This document shows positions 6,863-13,794 of a DNA stretch of 31,922 nt, piece by piece. Positions within the stretch are counted from its first letter, which is position 1. Every line of letters starts with the position of its first letter. Under the pieces are notes generated by a model. It ran no database searches. It was not told where the DNA came from and was given only the letters and a program-made list of their open reading frames with translations. The position numbers and the translations under genes are program-made. Origin of the DNA: a virus; the IMG/VR virus record IMGVR_UViG_3300025671_000286, positions 1 through 31,922 of that record, one strand, 5' to 3'.

Positions 6863-7053
6863 TGTCGATTGAGTTTACATCAGGATTTGAAAAGCCCAGC
6901 GGTATCATCGCATTCCCTGGTAACTTTATTCGACCTGCTTTTGAAAAGCTCTACGGATTTGATGCACCACAAGTTGACGGAGCAATCTTTACAGAAGCTA
7001 GTGAACCATTGACAACAGAACTAAACGAAATATTATTATTTGAACCAGCATAA
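6862..7053 (+). CDS. Small hypothetical protein with LTTE C-terminal motif
   Basis: 63 residues, unrecognised. The start overlaps the upstream stop (TAATG). The C-terminal third reads EASEPLTTELNEILLFEPA; a very similar tail closes the protein at 28107-28454 (GDSLTTEVGDILIVEPVA), 21 kb away in the second adhesin-like cluster. Patterns of this kind (TE-x-G-x-x-L-x-TE-x-G-x-x-IL-x-E) are frequent in small phage structural proteins. A virion or fibre-accessory role is inferred from that and from its neighbours. Confidence 0.65.
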   Translation: MSIEFTSGFEKPSGIIAFPGNFIRPAFEKLYGFDAPQVDGAIFTEASEPLTTELNEILLFEPA

Positions 7054-7055
7054 TC

Positions 7056-7541
7056 ATGGCTAATAAAAAAATTACAGAACTTACCGAGCTGACGACACCA
7101 GCAGGTGCTGACATTGTGGCAATCGTTGACGATGTAGCAGGTACACCCACCACTAAGAAAGTAACCGTTACCAATTTAATGGGGCAAGCGTCTGCCTCTA
7201 ACTTATCAAGCTACGACTTTAACGGTAATGCGATCAGTAACTTCGGTGCTTCTATTAACGATCAAACAGGAACCACATATACATTAGTAGCTGGAGACAA
7301 CGGTAAAGTAGTTGTGTTAGATAATGCTTCTGCTGTAACTGTCACAGTACCAAGTGGTTTAGGAGCTGGTTTTAATTGTAGCTTTGTACAAAAGGGAGCA
7401 GGTCAAGTAAGCTTCAGTGCTTCCGGTACTACCGTTAATAACAGACAATCCCACACCAAGATCAACGCTCAGTACGGAGTAGCTAGTATAGTAGCTTACG
7501 CAGCTGACACCTTTGTTCTTGCTGGAGATACTGCTGCATAA
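7056..7541 (+). CDS. Probable tail/fibre-associated structural protein
   Basis: 161 residues. The N-terminus MANKKITELTELTTPAGADIV, with TPTTKKVTVTNLM after it, is typical of phage tail-fibre or structural proteins, where this first 40-residue module precedes various adhesive domains. The rest (TYTLVAGDNGKVVVLDN, VTVTVPSGLG, FVQKGAGQVSF) is a repetitive beta sandwich like those in tail appendage proteins. No enzyme motif is visible. It is separated from its upstream neighbour by two bases and joined to the next gene by a TAATG stop/start. Confidence 0.72.
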   Translation: MANKKITELTELTTPAGADIVAIVDDVAGTPTTKKVTVTNLMGQASASNLSSYDFNGNAISNFGASINDQTGTTYTLVAGDNGKVVVLDNASAVTVTVPSGLGAGFNCSFVQKGAGQVSFSASGTTVNNRQSHTKINAQYGVASIVAYAADTFVLAGDTAA

Positions 7542-7750
7542 TGTTCGTTCTTCCGACATTTAATCTTGGGGTAGTAGGTACAGTATTTGCTGCTGGAGGA
7601 TTTAATATATCAACGAGAGATACAGAAGCTAACATAGCGGCATCTACACCAACCAACCCATCAGGAGAAGTAACAATAGCTTACGGAACAGACACTGAGG
7701 ACTTTTACATCTGGGACGGATCGTCTTGGTATGTTTATAAAAATATATAA
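7541..7750 (+). CDS. Small beta-rich protein with TDTEDFYIWDGSSW tip motif
   Basis: 69 residues. The start overlaps the upstream stop (TAATG). The N-terminal 24 residues are mildly hydrophobic (LGVVGTVFAAGG) but too polar to be a clear signal peptide. The C-terminal part, GEVTIAYGTDTEDFYIWDGSSWYVYKN, is a hairpin of the type that recurs in the next gene (TDTNKVIVYSGTAWKEY) and in the fibre-like genes at 27856 and 28107. It is likely an accessory tail or capsid protein; precise role unknown. Confidence 0.6.
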   Translation: MFVLPTFNLGVVGTVFAAGGFNISTRDTEANIAASTPTNPSGEVTIAYGTDTEDFYIWDGSSWYVYKNI

Positions 7751-7754
7751 TTAA

Positions 7755-8642
7755 ATGAGTACATTACTAACCTGCACATCTTCTACTAGACCTGGTTCTC
7801 CAGCTGCTGGTGATACATTGTTTGAAACAGATACCAATAAAGTTATCGTATACAGCGGCACAGCTTGGAAAGAATATCAAGACAATGCTCAGTTGTACAA
7901 TGATTCAGACATCACAGGTTTAAGTCCACACCTATGGTTGGACGGTGCTAATAGCGATTTCTACGATGACCATTTAAAAAGTAATTCAGTGTCAGCAATG
8001 AATGAAAGAGTAGGTGCTTGGGCGGATAGGTCTGGTAACGGTTTTGATTTTACGCAATCTGTCGTTAACTCTCGACCTAAAATAGTTAAGAACTTAGGCA
8101 CTTACAATAATACATTTTTAAATTACGATACTGACCAATTAAGTTTTACAGGAACTGCATCTAGTCAAATAGCTGCAAGCCCGTCTACTTTGTTTTTTGT
8201 GGGACTGATTTACCCTCAGAATGCTGACAGCATAATTTTCAGTAGTGATACTTCTTTAAGACTAGTTACACAGGTTCCTTTTGGGACTAATCTCCGAATA
8301 GCAGTTGATGATCTTGGGGGTGTAGGAAATATAGCGTTTGCTACAACAGACTCAGAGATTGGTTTAAGCGAAAATATATTCCTTTACGGATTAAGAGTTG
8401 GTACATCTTTGATTGAATCTTTTGTTAATGGTTCTGTTTCAGCAGATACGGAAACGACCATACCAACGGGTACTATATTTAATAATGGTGCTACTTATGA
8501 TTTGCTCTCTACTACAGTCAATGAGTCTCCTAATTTCCTAGCTGAGTTTATGGTGTTTGATAGTGCTTTATCCGACTCAAACATGAATACAGTATTTAGT
8601 TATCTTAGTAAGAAGTACGGGATAGCTGTAACAACTATATAA
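7755..8642 (+). CDS. LamG / concanavalin A-like lectin-domain protein, probable adsorption protein
   Basis: 295 residues. Residues 1-45 are a short tip module (RPGSPAAGDTLFETDTNK, VIVYSGTAWKEY). From about residue 55 the pattern LSPHLWLDGANSDFYDD, then VGAWADRSGNGFDFTQ and SRPKIV, is the characteristic opening of a LamG/concanavalin A-like jelly-roll domain. The end, LAEFMVFDSALSDSNMNTVFSYLSKKYGI, is the usual closing strand and helix. Such domains bind glycans. The gene lies just upstream of the portal, where T7 has its adsorption protein gene 7.3, so a receptor-binding or decoration role is inferred. No catalytic residues are evident. Confidence 0.8.
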   Translation: MSTLLTCTSSTRPGSPAAGDTLFETDTNKVIVYSGTAWKEYQDNAQLYNDSDITGLSPHLWLDGANSDFYDDHLKSNSVSAMNERVGAWADRSGNGFDFTQSVVNSRPKIVKNLGTYNNTFLNYDTDQLSFTGTASSQIAASPSTLFFVGLIYPQNADSIIFSSDTSLRLVTQVPFGTNLRIAVDDLGGVGNIAFATTDSEIGLSENIFLYGLRVGTSLIESFVNGSVSADTETTIPTGTIFNNGATYDLLSTTVNESPNFLAEFMVFDSALSDSNMNTVFSYLSKKYGIAVTTI

Positions 8643-8647
8643 TCTTC

Positions 8648-10204
8648 ATGCACGAAACAGCCCAAGGGCTATATCACTCGTTGGAGAACCAACGGTGGTC
8701 ATTCTTAGACAGAGGTCGTACATCTTCTGAGCTTACACTTCCTTATGTGCTACCACCTGACGGACACAACTACGCTACTAAGTACTACACACCGTACCAA
8801 GGTATAGGAGCTAGAGGTGTACTGAATCTTAGCAGTAAGTTATTGTTAGCACTGTTACCACCTAACGCTCCGTTCTTCCGTTTGGTTATAGATAGATACG
8901 AACTGGACAAAGCAAAGCAGGAGTTAGGACCAGAGGGTGGTGAGCAGTTACGCACAGACTTAGAGAAAGCATTAGCTGATGTAGAGCGTAGTGTATCACA
9001 GGAAGTAGAAGTACAGAACTTCAGGAACGGTATCTTCCAAGCACTTAAGAACTTACTTATAACAGGTAACAGTTTGTTGTACTTACCGGACGAAGGTGGT
9101 ATGCGTGTGTTCAAGCTTGATCGTTATGTAGTCAAGAGAGACCCGATGGGTAATGTTACACACATAGCAGTGAAAGAAACTGTAGCTCCTATGATGCTTC
9201 CTGAATCTGTAAGAGATGAAGTATACCGTCAAGAAAAGGAGAACAGCTGTGACCTCTACACCGCAATCATCAGAGAAGATGACAAGTACAAAGTCTACCA
9301 GGATGTCAAAGGTATGCTCATCGAGGAAAGTATGGGTGAGTATCCGATTGATAAGTCCCCGTGGCTCCCGTTACGCTACACCCAGATTGATGGAGAGGAC
9401 TACGGCAGAGGATTTGTTGAAGAGTACCTCGGAGACTTAAAGAGTTTAGAAGCACTGACTAAAGCAATCGTAGAAGGTAGTGCAGCAGCAGCTAAAGTAT
9501 TGTTCATGGTTAATCCGAATGGTACAACAAGAGCACGGACATTAGCTGAAGCTCCTAACGGTGCGATTGTACAAGGGTCGGAAGGAGATGTATCTGTGTT
9601 GCAGTTGAATAAGTTCAATGACTTCCGGACTGCACAAGCCACAATGAATGGTATAACAGATCGTCTCTCACAGGCATTTCTTTTGACATCGGGAGTTGTT
9701 AGAGATGCAGAGAGAGTGACTGCTGAAGAGATACGCATGTTAAGTCAAGAGCTTGAAGCTGCACTTGGTGGTCTCTACTCTCTGTTATCTCAAGAGCTAC
9801 AGCTTCCTATTGTCAGTCGTTTGATGGACAAGATGTCTAAGAGCAAGCGTCTACCTAAGATACCTAAAGATATTGTTAAGCCTACTATTGTTACTGGTGT
9901 TGAAGCACTTGGTCGTGGTAATGATCTTAACAGATTGGATATGTTCTTAGCAGGTGCTAATCAGATAGTAGGACCACAAGCAGTTAATCAATACTTAAAT
10001 GTATCTGACTACTTCAAGCGTCGTGCTACTGCTCTTGGTATTGAGACTGAAGGACTAATCAAGACAGAAGAAGAAATTCAACAAGCTATGCAACAAGCTC
10101 AGATGATGGAGATGGCACAGAAACTCGGAGCACCCGCAGTAGCACCAGCTATCAACGCAGCACAGGAGCAGTACATGGCACAACAACAACCACAAGAGGA
10201 ATAA
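8648..10204 (+). CDS. Portal protein (head-tail connector, T7 gp8-like)
   Basis: 518 residues (T7 gp8: 536). Twelve copies would form the ring at the unique capsid vertex through which DNA is packaged and ejected. The family signature is clear throughout: LENQRWSFLDRGRTSSELTLP near the start, YQGIGARGVLNLSSKLLLALLPPNAPFFRL, ITGNSLLYLP, YGRGFVEEYLGDLKSLEALTKAI, and RDAERVTAEEIRMLSQELE. The C-terminus is rich in Gln and Met, as often in this family. It begins five bases after the LamG gene and lies six bases before the scaffold gene. Confidence 0.97.
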   Translation: MHETAQGLYHSLENQRWSFLDRGRTSSELTLPYVLPPDGHNYATKYYTPYQGIGARGVLNLSSKLLLALLPPNAPFFRLVIDRYELDKAKQELGPEGGEQLRTDLEKALADVERSVSQEVEVQNFRNGIFQALKNLLITGNSLLYLPDEGGMRVFKLDRYVVKRDPMGNVTHIAVKETVAPMMLPESVRDEVYRQEKENSCDLYTAIIREDDKYKVYQDVKGMLIEESMGEYPIDKSPWLPLRYTQIDGEDYGRGFVEEYLGDLKSLEALTKAIVEGSAAAAKVLFMVNPNGTTRARTLAEAPNGAIVQGSEGDVSVLQLNKFNDFRTAQATMNGITDRLSQAFLLTSGVVRDAERVTAEEIRMLSQELEAALGGLYSLLSQELQLPIVSRLMDKMSKSKRLPKIPKDIVKPTIVTGVEALGRGNDLNRLDMFLAGANQIVGPQAVNQYLNVSDYFKRRATALGIETEGLIKTEEEIQQAMQQAQMMEMAQKLGAPAVAPAINAAQEQYMAQQQPQEE

Positions 10205-10210
10205 CAAACT

Positions 10211-10981
10211 ATGGCTGAATTACACCGAGTAGAGATAAATGAGAAAGCACCAAGCGAAATCGAACCCGAAGAGAAAGCAAGCACCGAGCAACCGCAAACC
10301 GAGGAAGTCCAAAGCGACCGTCCGGAGTGGCTCCCAGAGAAGTTCAAGAGTGCGGAAGACATGGCGAGAGCCTACTCCGAGTTGGAAAAGAAAATGGGAG
10401 CAGGGGCTAAAGAAGATGAAGCAGAAGTTGAACAAAGTGAAACGGAAGCTGAGAACAAACAAGAACAAACTGAAGAGAATGTTAGTGAAGCATATCAAAC
10501 GATTGCGGAAGCTAGTAAAGAGTTCTTTGAAAACGACGGTCAACTTAGTGAGGAAACTTATAACGCTTTAGAGAAAGCCGGACTTCCTAGAGATTTAGTT
10601 GACAGCTACGCAGCTGGTCAGCAAGCATTATTACAATCTGAAGAGGCTCAAATACAAAGCGTGGCGAACGGTCAATACGATGCGATGGCAGAGTGGGCGA
10701 ATGAGAATTTACCACAAGAAGAGATCGATGCTTTTGATGAGGCGGTCACAGGTGGTACAGTTCAACAAGCTAAATTAGCAGTTCAAGGATTGTACGCCAG
10801 GTATCAGAATGCTACAGGGTCTACTCCTAAGTTAACCCAAGGTAGTGTGTCTGGTGTATCTACCATGCCTTTTAAAAGTATGCAGGAGTTAGCACGAGCA
10901 CAGTCTGATCCACGCTATCGCAGTGGTGATAAAGCATACCACGAAGAGATTGACAGACGACTAGCAGTCAGTAATATTTAG
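10211..10981 (+). CDS. Capsid assembly scaffolding protein (T7 gp9-like)
   Basis: 256 residues (T7 gp9: 307). The N-terminal part is highly acidic, Glu/Gln-rich and disordered, with the short motif DRPEWLPEKFKSAEDMARAYSELE that is typical of podovirus scaffolds. The middle is helical (QTIAEASKEFFENDG, LPRDLVDSYAAGQQALL) and the C-terminus is basic and short (ELARAQSDPRYRSGDKAYHEEIDRRL), the part expected to touch the coat protein. It would direct procapsid assembly and then leave. It sits between portal and the capsid block and is followed by a hairpin. Confidence 0.94.
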   Translation: MAELHRVEINEKAPSEIEPEEKASTEQPQTEEVQSDRPEWLPEKFKSAEDMARAYSELEKKMGAGAKEDEAEVEQSETEAENKQEQTEENVSEAYQTIAEASKEFFENDGQLSEETYNALEKAGLPRDLVDSYAAGQQALLQSEEAQIQSVANGQYDAMAEWANENLPQEEIDAFDEAVTGGTVQQAKLAVQGLYARYQNATGSTPKLTQGSVSGVSTMPFKSMQELARAQSDPRYRSGDKAYHEEIDRRLAVSNI

Positions 10982-11012
10982 TAGATAGTAGATAGTTCAT
11001 TATTCATAGTAG

Positions 11013-11061
11013 CCCCTAGCTAGGTTTTGTTTCGCTCTTTATTTGTTTCCCTAGCTAGGGG
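11013..11061 (+). terminator. 12-bp hairpin after the scaffold gene; possible terminator or translation switch
   Basis: Left arm 11013-11024 (CCCCTAGCTAGG) and right arm 11050-11061 (CCTAGCTAGGGG) are perfect complements, with a 25-base T-rich loop. Each arm also contains the self-palindrome CCTAGCTAGG. The sequence after the right arm (TTTCTGTTT) is only moderately T-rich and the loop is large, so this is not a textbook terminator. The AGGGG at 11057-11061, inside the right arm, is the ribosome binding site of the gene starting at 11071, so folding would hide it. Attenuation, RNA processing or translational control all fit. Confidence 0.6.
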
Positions 11062-11070
11062 TTTCTGTTT

Positions 11071-11445
11071 ATGATAAAGTCTATGGCGACAGAACTAGGT
11101 GATAATGTACAAGTAAAAGCTAACCTTGCATTCATGGCTAAAGTAATAGCTGTGGTAGGTAGCGTGGTTTGGGGATACAGTGTTATATGGAACAAGATCA
11201 ATGAGTTGGATAACGGACTTGGTCGAGTACAACACGAGGGTACTATGCTTGGAGACTTGTCAGCACGGATGATGCACATAGAGAAGTTTGCAGAACAATC
11301 CAAAGCAGACCTAGATCATCTGTTGGAAATGCAAGATGCACCGATAACATCAGACCATCAACAGTTTGAACGATTGAAGTATCTTGAGAAAGAGTTAGAT
11401 ATTCTACGAGCTAAAGTAGATCAAATGAGAGTAGGAGCGTGGTGA
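11071..11445 (+). CDS. Membrane protein with one TM segment and a coiled coil
   Basis: 124 residues. A hydrophobic segment at about residues 19-40 (LAFMAKVIAVVGSVVWGYSVIW) is followed by a long charged helical region with heptad spacing (LEKELDILRAKVDQM near the end). This layout, an N-terminal anchor plus periplasmic helix, is found in Rz-type spanins and in some small phage membrane proteins, but no family is recognised. ATG 11071 has AGGGG nine bases upstream; ATG 11083 is an alternative start with a weaker site. The gene lies between scaffold and capsid, an unusual place for lysis genes. Confidence 0.7.
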   Translation: MIKSMATELGDNVQVKANLAFMAKVIAVVGSVVWGYSVIWNKINELDNGLGRVQHEGTMLGDLSARMMHIEKFAEQSKADLDHLLEMQDAPITSDHQQFERLKYLEKELDILRAKVDQMRVGAW

Positions 11446-11449
11446 AAAG

Positions 11450-11917
11450 ATGGGTGAATTACTTATGTTATTTATTACGGGCGGTGGTAGCACTGCTATG
11501 GGGGCGATCCTTAAAGGTGTGTTTGGATATGTGTTTGAAGCCCGTCAACAAAAGCACGATCTTGAAATGGCGAGAGAGGCTCGTAACAACGATAATTTCC
11601 TTAGACTACAAGCTAACCTCCATAAAGAAGGTGCTGGGGAGTTTGTTTCTTTTACTCGTCGTATTCTTGCTGTTATCGGGGTGTCTACGCTCTGTGCGTG
11701 TATCATCATGTGTACCCTCTTCCCCACCGCAGAAATCGTCACCATCACCAACGCAGACGGAGAGGGAGTCAATCAATTCTTCTTTGGACTTATCAGTTGG
11801 CAAGCAGCTCAAGAGCCACTCACTATATCTTCTGGACACATCAGCCTTATGGGATGCACAGTAATTCTACCTTGTATCCTTGGTTTCTACTTTGGTCCAA
11901 GTGGTCGAAGAGGTTGA
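11450..11917 (+). CDS. Multi-pass membrane protein, holin candidate
   Basis: 155 residues. Three hydrophobic stretches are visible: residues 1-30 (LLMLFITGGGSTAMGAILKGVF, amphipathic), about 68-92 (RRILAVIGVSTLCACIIMCTLF) and about 127-149 (HISLMGCTVILPCILGFYFG), the last ending in a short basic tail. Between the first two is a charged helical region. Three membrane passes and small size fit a class I holin or the GTA_holin_3TM type, but I cannot confirm the family. It follows the coiled-coil membrane protein by four bases. A second long frame overlaps it (see findings). Confidence 0.7.
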   Translation: MGELLMLFITGGGSTAMGAILKGVFGYVFEARQQKHDLEMAREARNNDNFLRLQANLHKEGAGEFVSFTRRILAVIGVSTLCACIIMCTLFPTAEIVTITNADGEGVNQFFFGLISWQAAQEPLTISSGHISLMGCTVILPCILGFYFGPSGRRG

Positions 11918-12082
11918 CAGTCAAGCCTTTTTCCCTTTTACTTATACTTAAATTTAATCGACAACTAGCAACAACTAGTCCCTCGACCCTCTGCGGAGGA
12001 CAATCCTGTGAAGACGAAAGATGTGAAAGTCACTGGTAATCATCACACATTCAATAACTTATAACATAGGAGATCATATATT
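11914..12082 (+). promoter_or_regulatory. Capsid gene leader: candidate promoter, tandem 10-bp repeat and ribosome site
   Basis: No gene fits in this gap. TTGACA at 11914-11919 overlaps the upstream stop and is followed after 17 bases by TTTACT (11937-11942), a plausible sigma-70 type pair; TATACT at 11943 is an alternative -10. Two copies of ACAACTAG start at 11961 and 11971, exactly ten bases apart. GGAG near 12069-12072 is a good ribosome site, followed by an AT-rich spacer to the capsid ATG. The leader probably serves high-level capsid expression; whether host or phage polymerase is used cannot be told. Confidence 0.45.
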
Positions 12083-13138
12083 ATGGCTAACGGAGATACC
12101 TCCCCCAGTCGTGTAGGTCAGATTAATTCAGCTGGCGATACAGATGCCTTGTTCCTTAAAAAGTTCAGCGGAGAAATTCTGCAAACCTTTGAGGAAAGCA
12201 ATGTATTCAAGCCCCTACACACAATCAGAACCATTGAGTCTGGTAAATCAGCACAGTTCCCAGTAACCGGAATTGCTTCTGCTGCTTACCACACTCCTGG
12301 TGAAAACATTGCTGACGCTGGAAACAGCTACTTGAGCGACATTAAGAAGGCAGAGCAAATCATCACCATCGATAAGATGCTTGTTGCTTCTACTTTCTTG
12401 GCTAACATCGACGATGTAAAGAATCACTACGACATTCGCAGCGTATACGCTAACGAGTTGGGTAAAGCTCTTGCAGTTCGTTTCGACACCGCTCTTGCTA
12501 AAGTGTTCATCGCTGCTGCTCGTTCATCTGCTGTCATTACTGGCGGTAAAGTTGGTGGACAGCTTGATGTTGCTAACAACGACTTCTCTGCTCCTGATAC
12601 TCCAGGTACTCCTGCTGCTATCACTGGTGCTGACCTCGTTGCTGCATTCTTCACCGCTGCTCAAAAGCTTGACGAAAACGATGTTCCTAGCGACGGTCGT
12701 TTCTGCGTTCTTCGCCCATCCGATTACTACAAGTTAATCACTGGTGCTGACGCTTCCAACAGCTTCTCCCTTACTTCCGCAGTTAACGCTGACATCGGAG
12801 GTCAAGGCGGATTGGCTACTGGAATGATCCCACAAATCGCTGGTATCAGCATCTACAAATCCAACCACATTCCATCAACTGATCTTAGTGCTGTTTCTTC
12901 TGGAGACGGAGCTTCGAACAATGATGTGTTTGGTGTTAGTGGTATCGGATACAACGGTGACTTCCGCAATAGTGTTGGAATTGTTTCCCACTCTGCTGCT
13001 GTCGGAACCGTTAAGTTGCTTGATCTTGCTACCGAATCTGAGTATCAGATCGAGCGTCAAGGTACGCTTTTTGTTGCGAAGTATGCTATGGGTCACGGAG
13101 TTCTCCGTCCTGAGTGTGCTATCGAATTAGTAGCATAA
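12083..13138 (+). CDS. Major capsid protein (T7 gp10-like)
   Basis: 351 residues (T7 gp10A: 345), HK97-fold coat protein. Recognisable blocks: SRVGQINSAGDTDALFLKKFSGEIL at the N-terminus, FPVTGIASAAYHTPGENI, AEQIITIDKMLVASTFLANIDDVKNHYDIRS, RFCVLRPSDYYKLI and YAMGHGVLRPECAIEL at the end. Codons are strongly biased to C-ending forms (AAC, GAC, ATC, TTC) and to GCT, GGT and CGT, unlike most neighbours, which fits very high expression. It has its own long leader with a strong ribosome site, and a hairpin terminator follows. No second, frameshifted form like T7 gp10B is evident from the sequence at the end of the gene. Confidence 0.98.
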   Translation: MANGDTSPSRVGQINSAGDTDALFLKKFSGEILQTFEESNVFKPLHTIRTIESGKSAQFPVTGIASAAYHTPGENIADAGNSYLSDIKKAEQIITIDKMLVASTFLANIDDVKNHYDIRSVYANELGKALAVRFDTALAKVFIAAARSSAVITGGKVGGQLDVANNDFSAPDTPGTPAAITGADLVAAFFTAAQKLDENDVPSDGRFCVLRPSDYYKLITGADASNSFSLTSAVNADIGGQGGLATGMIPQIAGISIYKSNHIPSTDLSAVSSGDGASNNDVFGVSGIGYNGDFRNSVGIVSHSAAVGTVKLLDLATESEYQIERQGTLFVAKYAMGHGVLRPECAIELVA

Positions 13139-13146
13139 CCGTTTCT

Positions 13147-13203
13147 CTCGGTGTTGGGAGGTCTGTGATTCGTTCCGCTCCCTCCATCGGGATTACTTTT
13201 TTA
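13147..13203 (+). terminator. Intrinsic terminator after the capsid gene
   Basis: Arms 13147-13160 and 13178-13191 pair over seven outer pairs (including two G-U) and five inner pairs (GGGAG with CTCCC), separated by two mismatches, with a 17-base loop. A T-rich tract with six consecutive T follows at about 13197-13202. The position is equivalent to the T-phi terminator behind T7 gene 10. It should reduce, not abolish, transcription into the tail genes. Confidence 0.68.
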
Positions 13204-13210
13204 TAGAGCT

Positions 13211-13789
13211 ATGGCACTTACGACTAAACTAAATGCAGTAAACACGATGATCTCCGTTATTGGAGAAGCACCAGTAAATACATTAGGAGGAACAGCAGTT
13301 CCGGTAACAGTCGTACAAGCGGAAGCAGTGCTGGACGAAACCAGTAAAGCCGTACAGTCAGAGGGTTGGCACTTCAATACAGAACATGAATACACTCTTA
13401 CTCCTGACGCTTCCACATCTAAGATTAACCTACCAAGTAACACACTGAAGGTAGACTTAGACCCACAAATTTATACAGACAGTGATCCAGTACAGCGTGG
13501 ACTTACTCTATACGATAGAAAGAATCACACGGATGTATGGACCAAAGAGGTTAAAGCCTCTATTACTTTTGAGTTAGCGTTTACAGATATGCCTGAGCAG
13601 TTCAGACACTACATCACAGTTAAAGCAGCTCGTATCTTTGCTAACAGATTCTTAGGCAGTAGAGAGATTGAAGGGTTTGCTTTGAGAGATGAGATAGAAG
13701 CTAAAGCCCGTGCTATCGATAGTGACTCTGAGAATGCAGACAGAACTATCTTTGACCACTACAGCGTACTAAGAGTATTAGATAGATAA
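13211..13789 (+). CDS. Tail tubular protein A (gatekeeper, T7 gp11-like)
   Basis: 192 residues (T7 gp11: 196). It forms the ring under the portal that links head and nozzle. Family features: TKLNAVNTMISVIGEAPVNTL at the start, VLDETSKAVQSEGWHFNTE, then LTLYDRKNHTDVW and the helical FRHYITVKAARIFANRFLGS. The start lies seven bases after the terminator T-tract. It is followed five bases later by tail tubular protein B, the standard pairing. Confidence 0.96.
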   Translation: MALTTKLNAVNTMISVIGEAPVNTLGGTAVPVTVVQAEAVLDETSKAVQSEGWHFNTEHEYTLTPDASTSKINLPSNTLKVDLDPQIYTDSDPVQRGLTLYDRKNHTDVWTKEVKASITFELAFTDMPEQFRHYITVKAARIFANRFLGSREIEGFALRDEIEAKARAIDSDSENADRTIFDHYSVLRVLDR

Positions 13790-13794
13790 GCGAC

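Noticed and set aside
10239-10571. Lys/Arg-rich 110-codon frame inside the scaffold gene
   Set aside because: It is the shifted frame of a Glu/Gln-rich coding sequence; composition is explained by the GAA/CAA-rich real frame and there is no ribosome site.
11439-11864. Full-length 141-codon frame (GTG start) overlapping the holin-like gene
   Set aside because: The first ~64 codons have no coherent features and the competing frame at 11450 gives a better membrane protein; only its inner part from 11631 is kept as a tentative lipoprotein observation.
11997-12007. AGGA-CAA-TCCT mini-hairpin in the capsid leader
   Set aside because: Only four pairs with a three-base loop and no continuation; expected by chance.
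12900-13138. Programmed frameshift giving a long capsid form as in T7 gp10B
   Set aside because: No slippery run near the stop, and the terminator follows within nine bases of the stop with no extended second frame.
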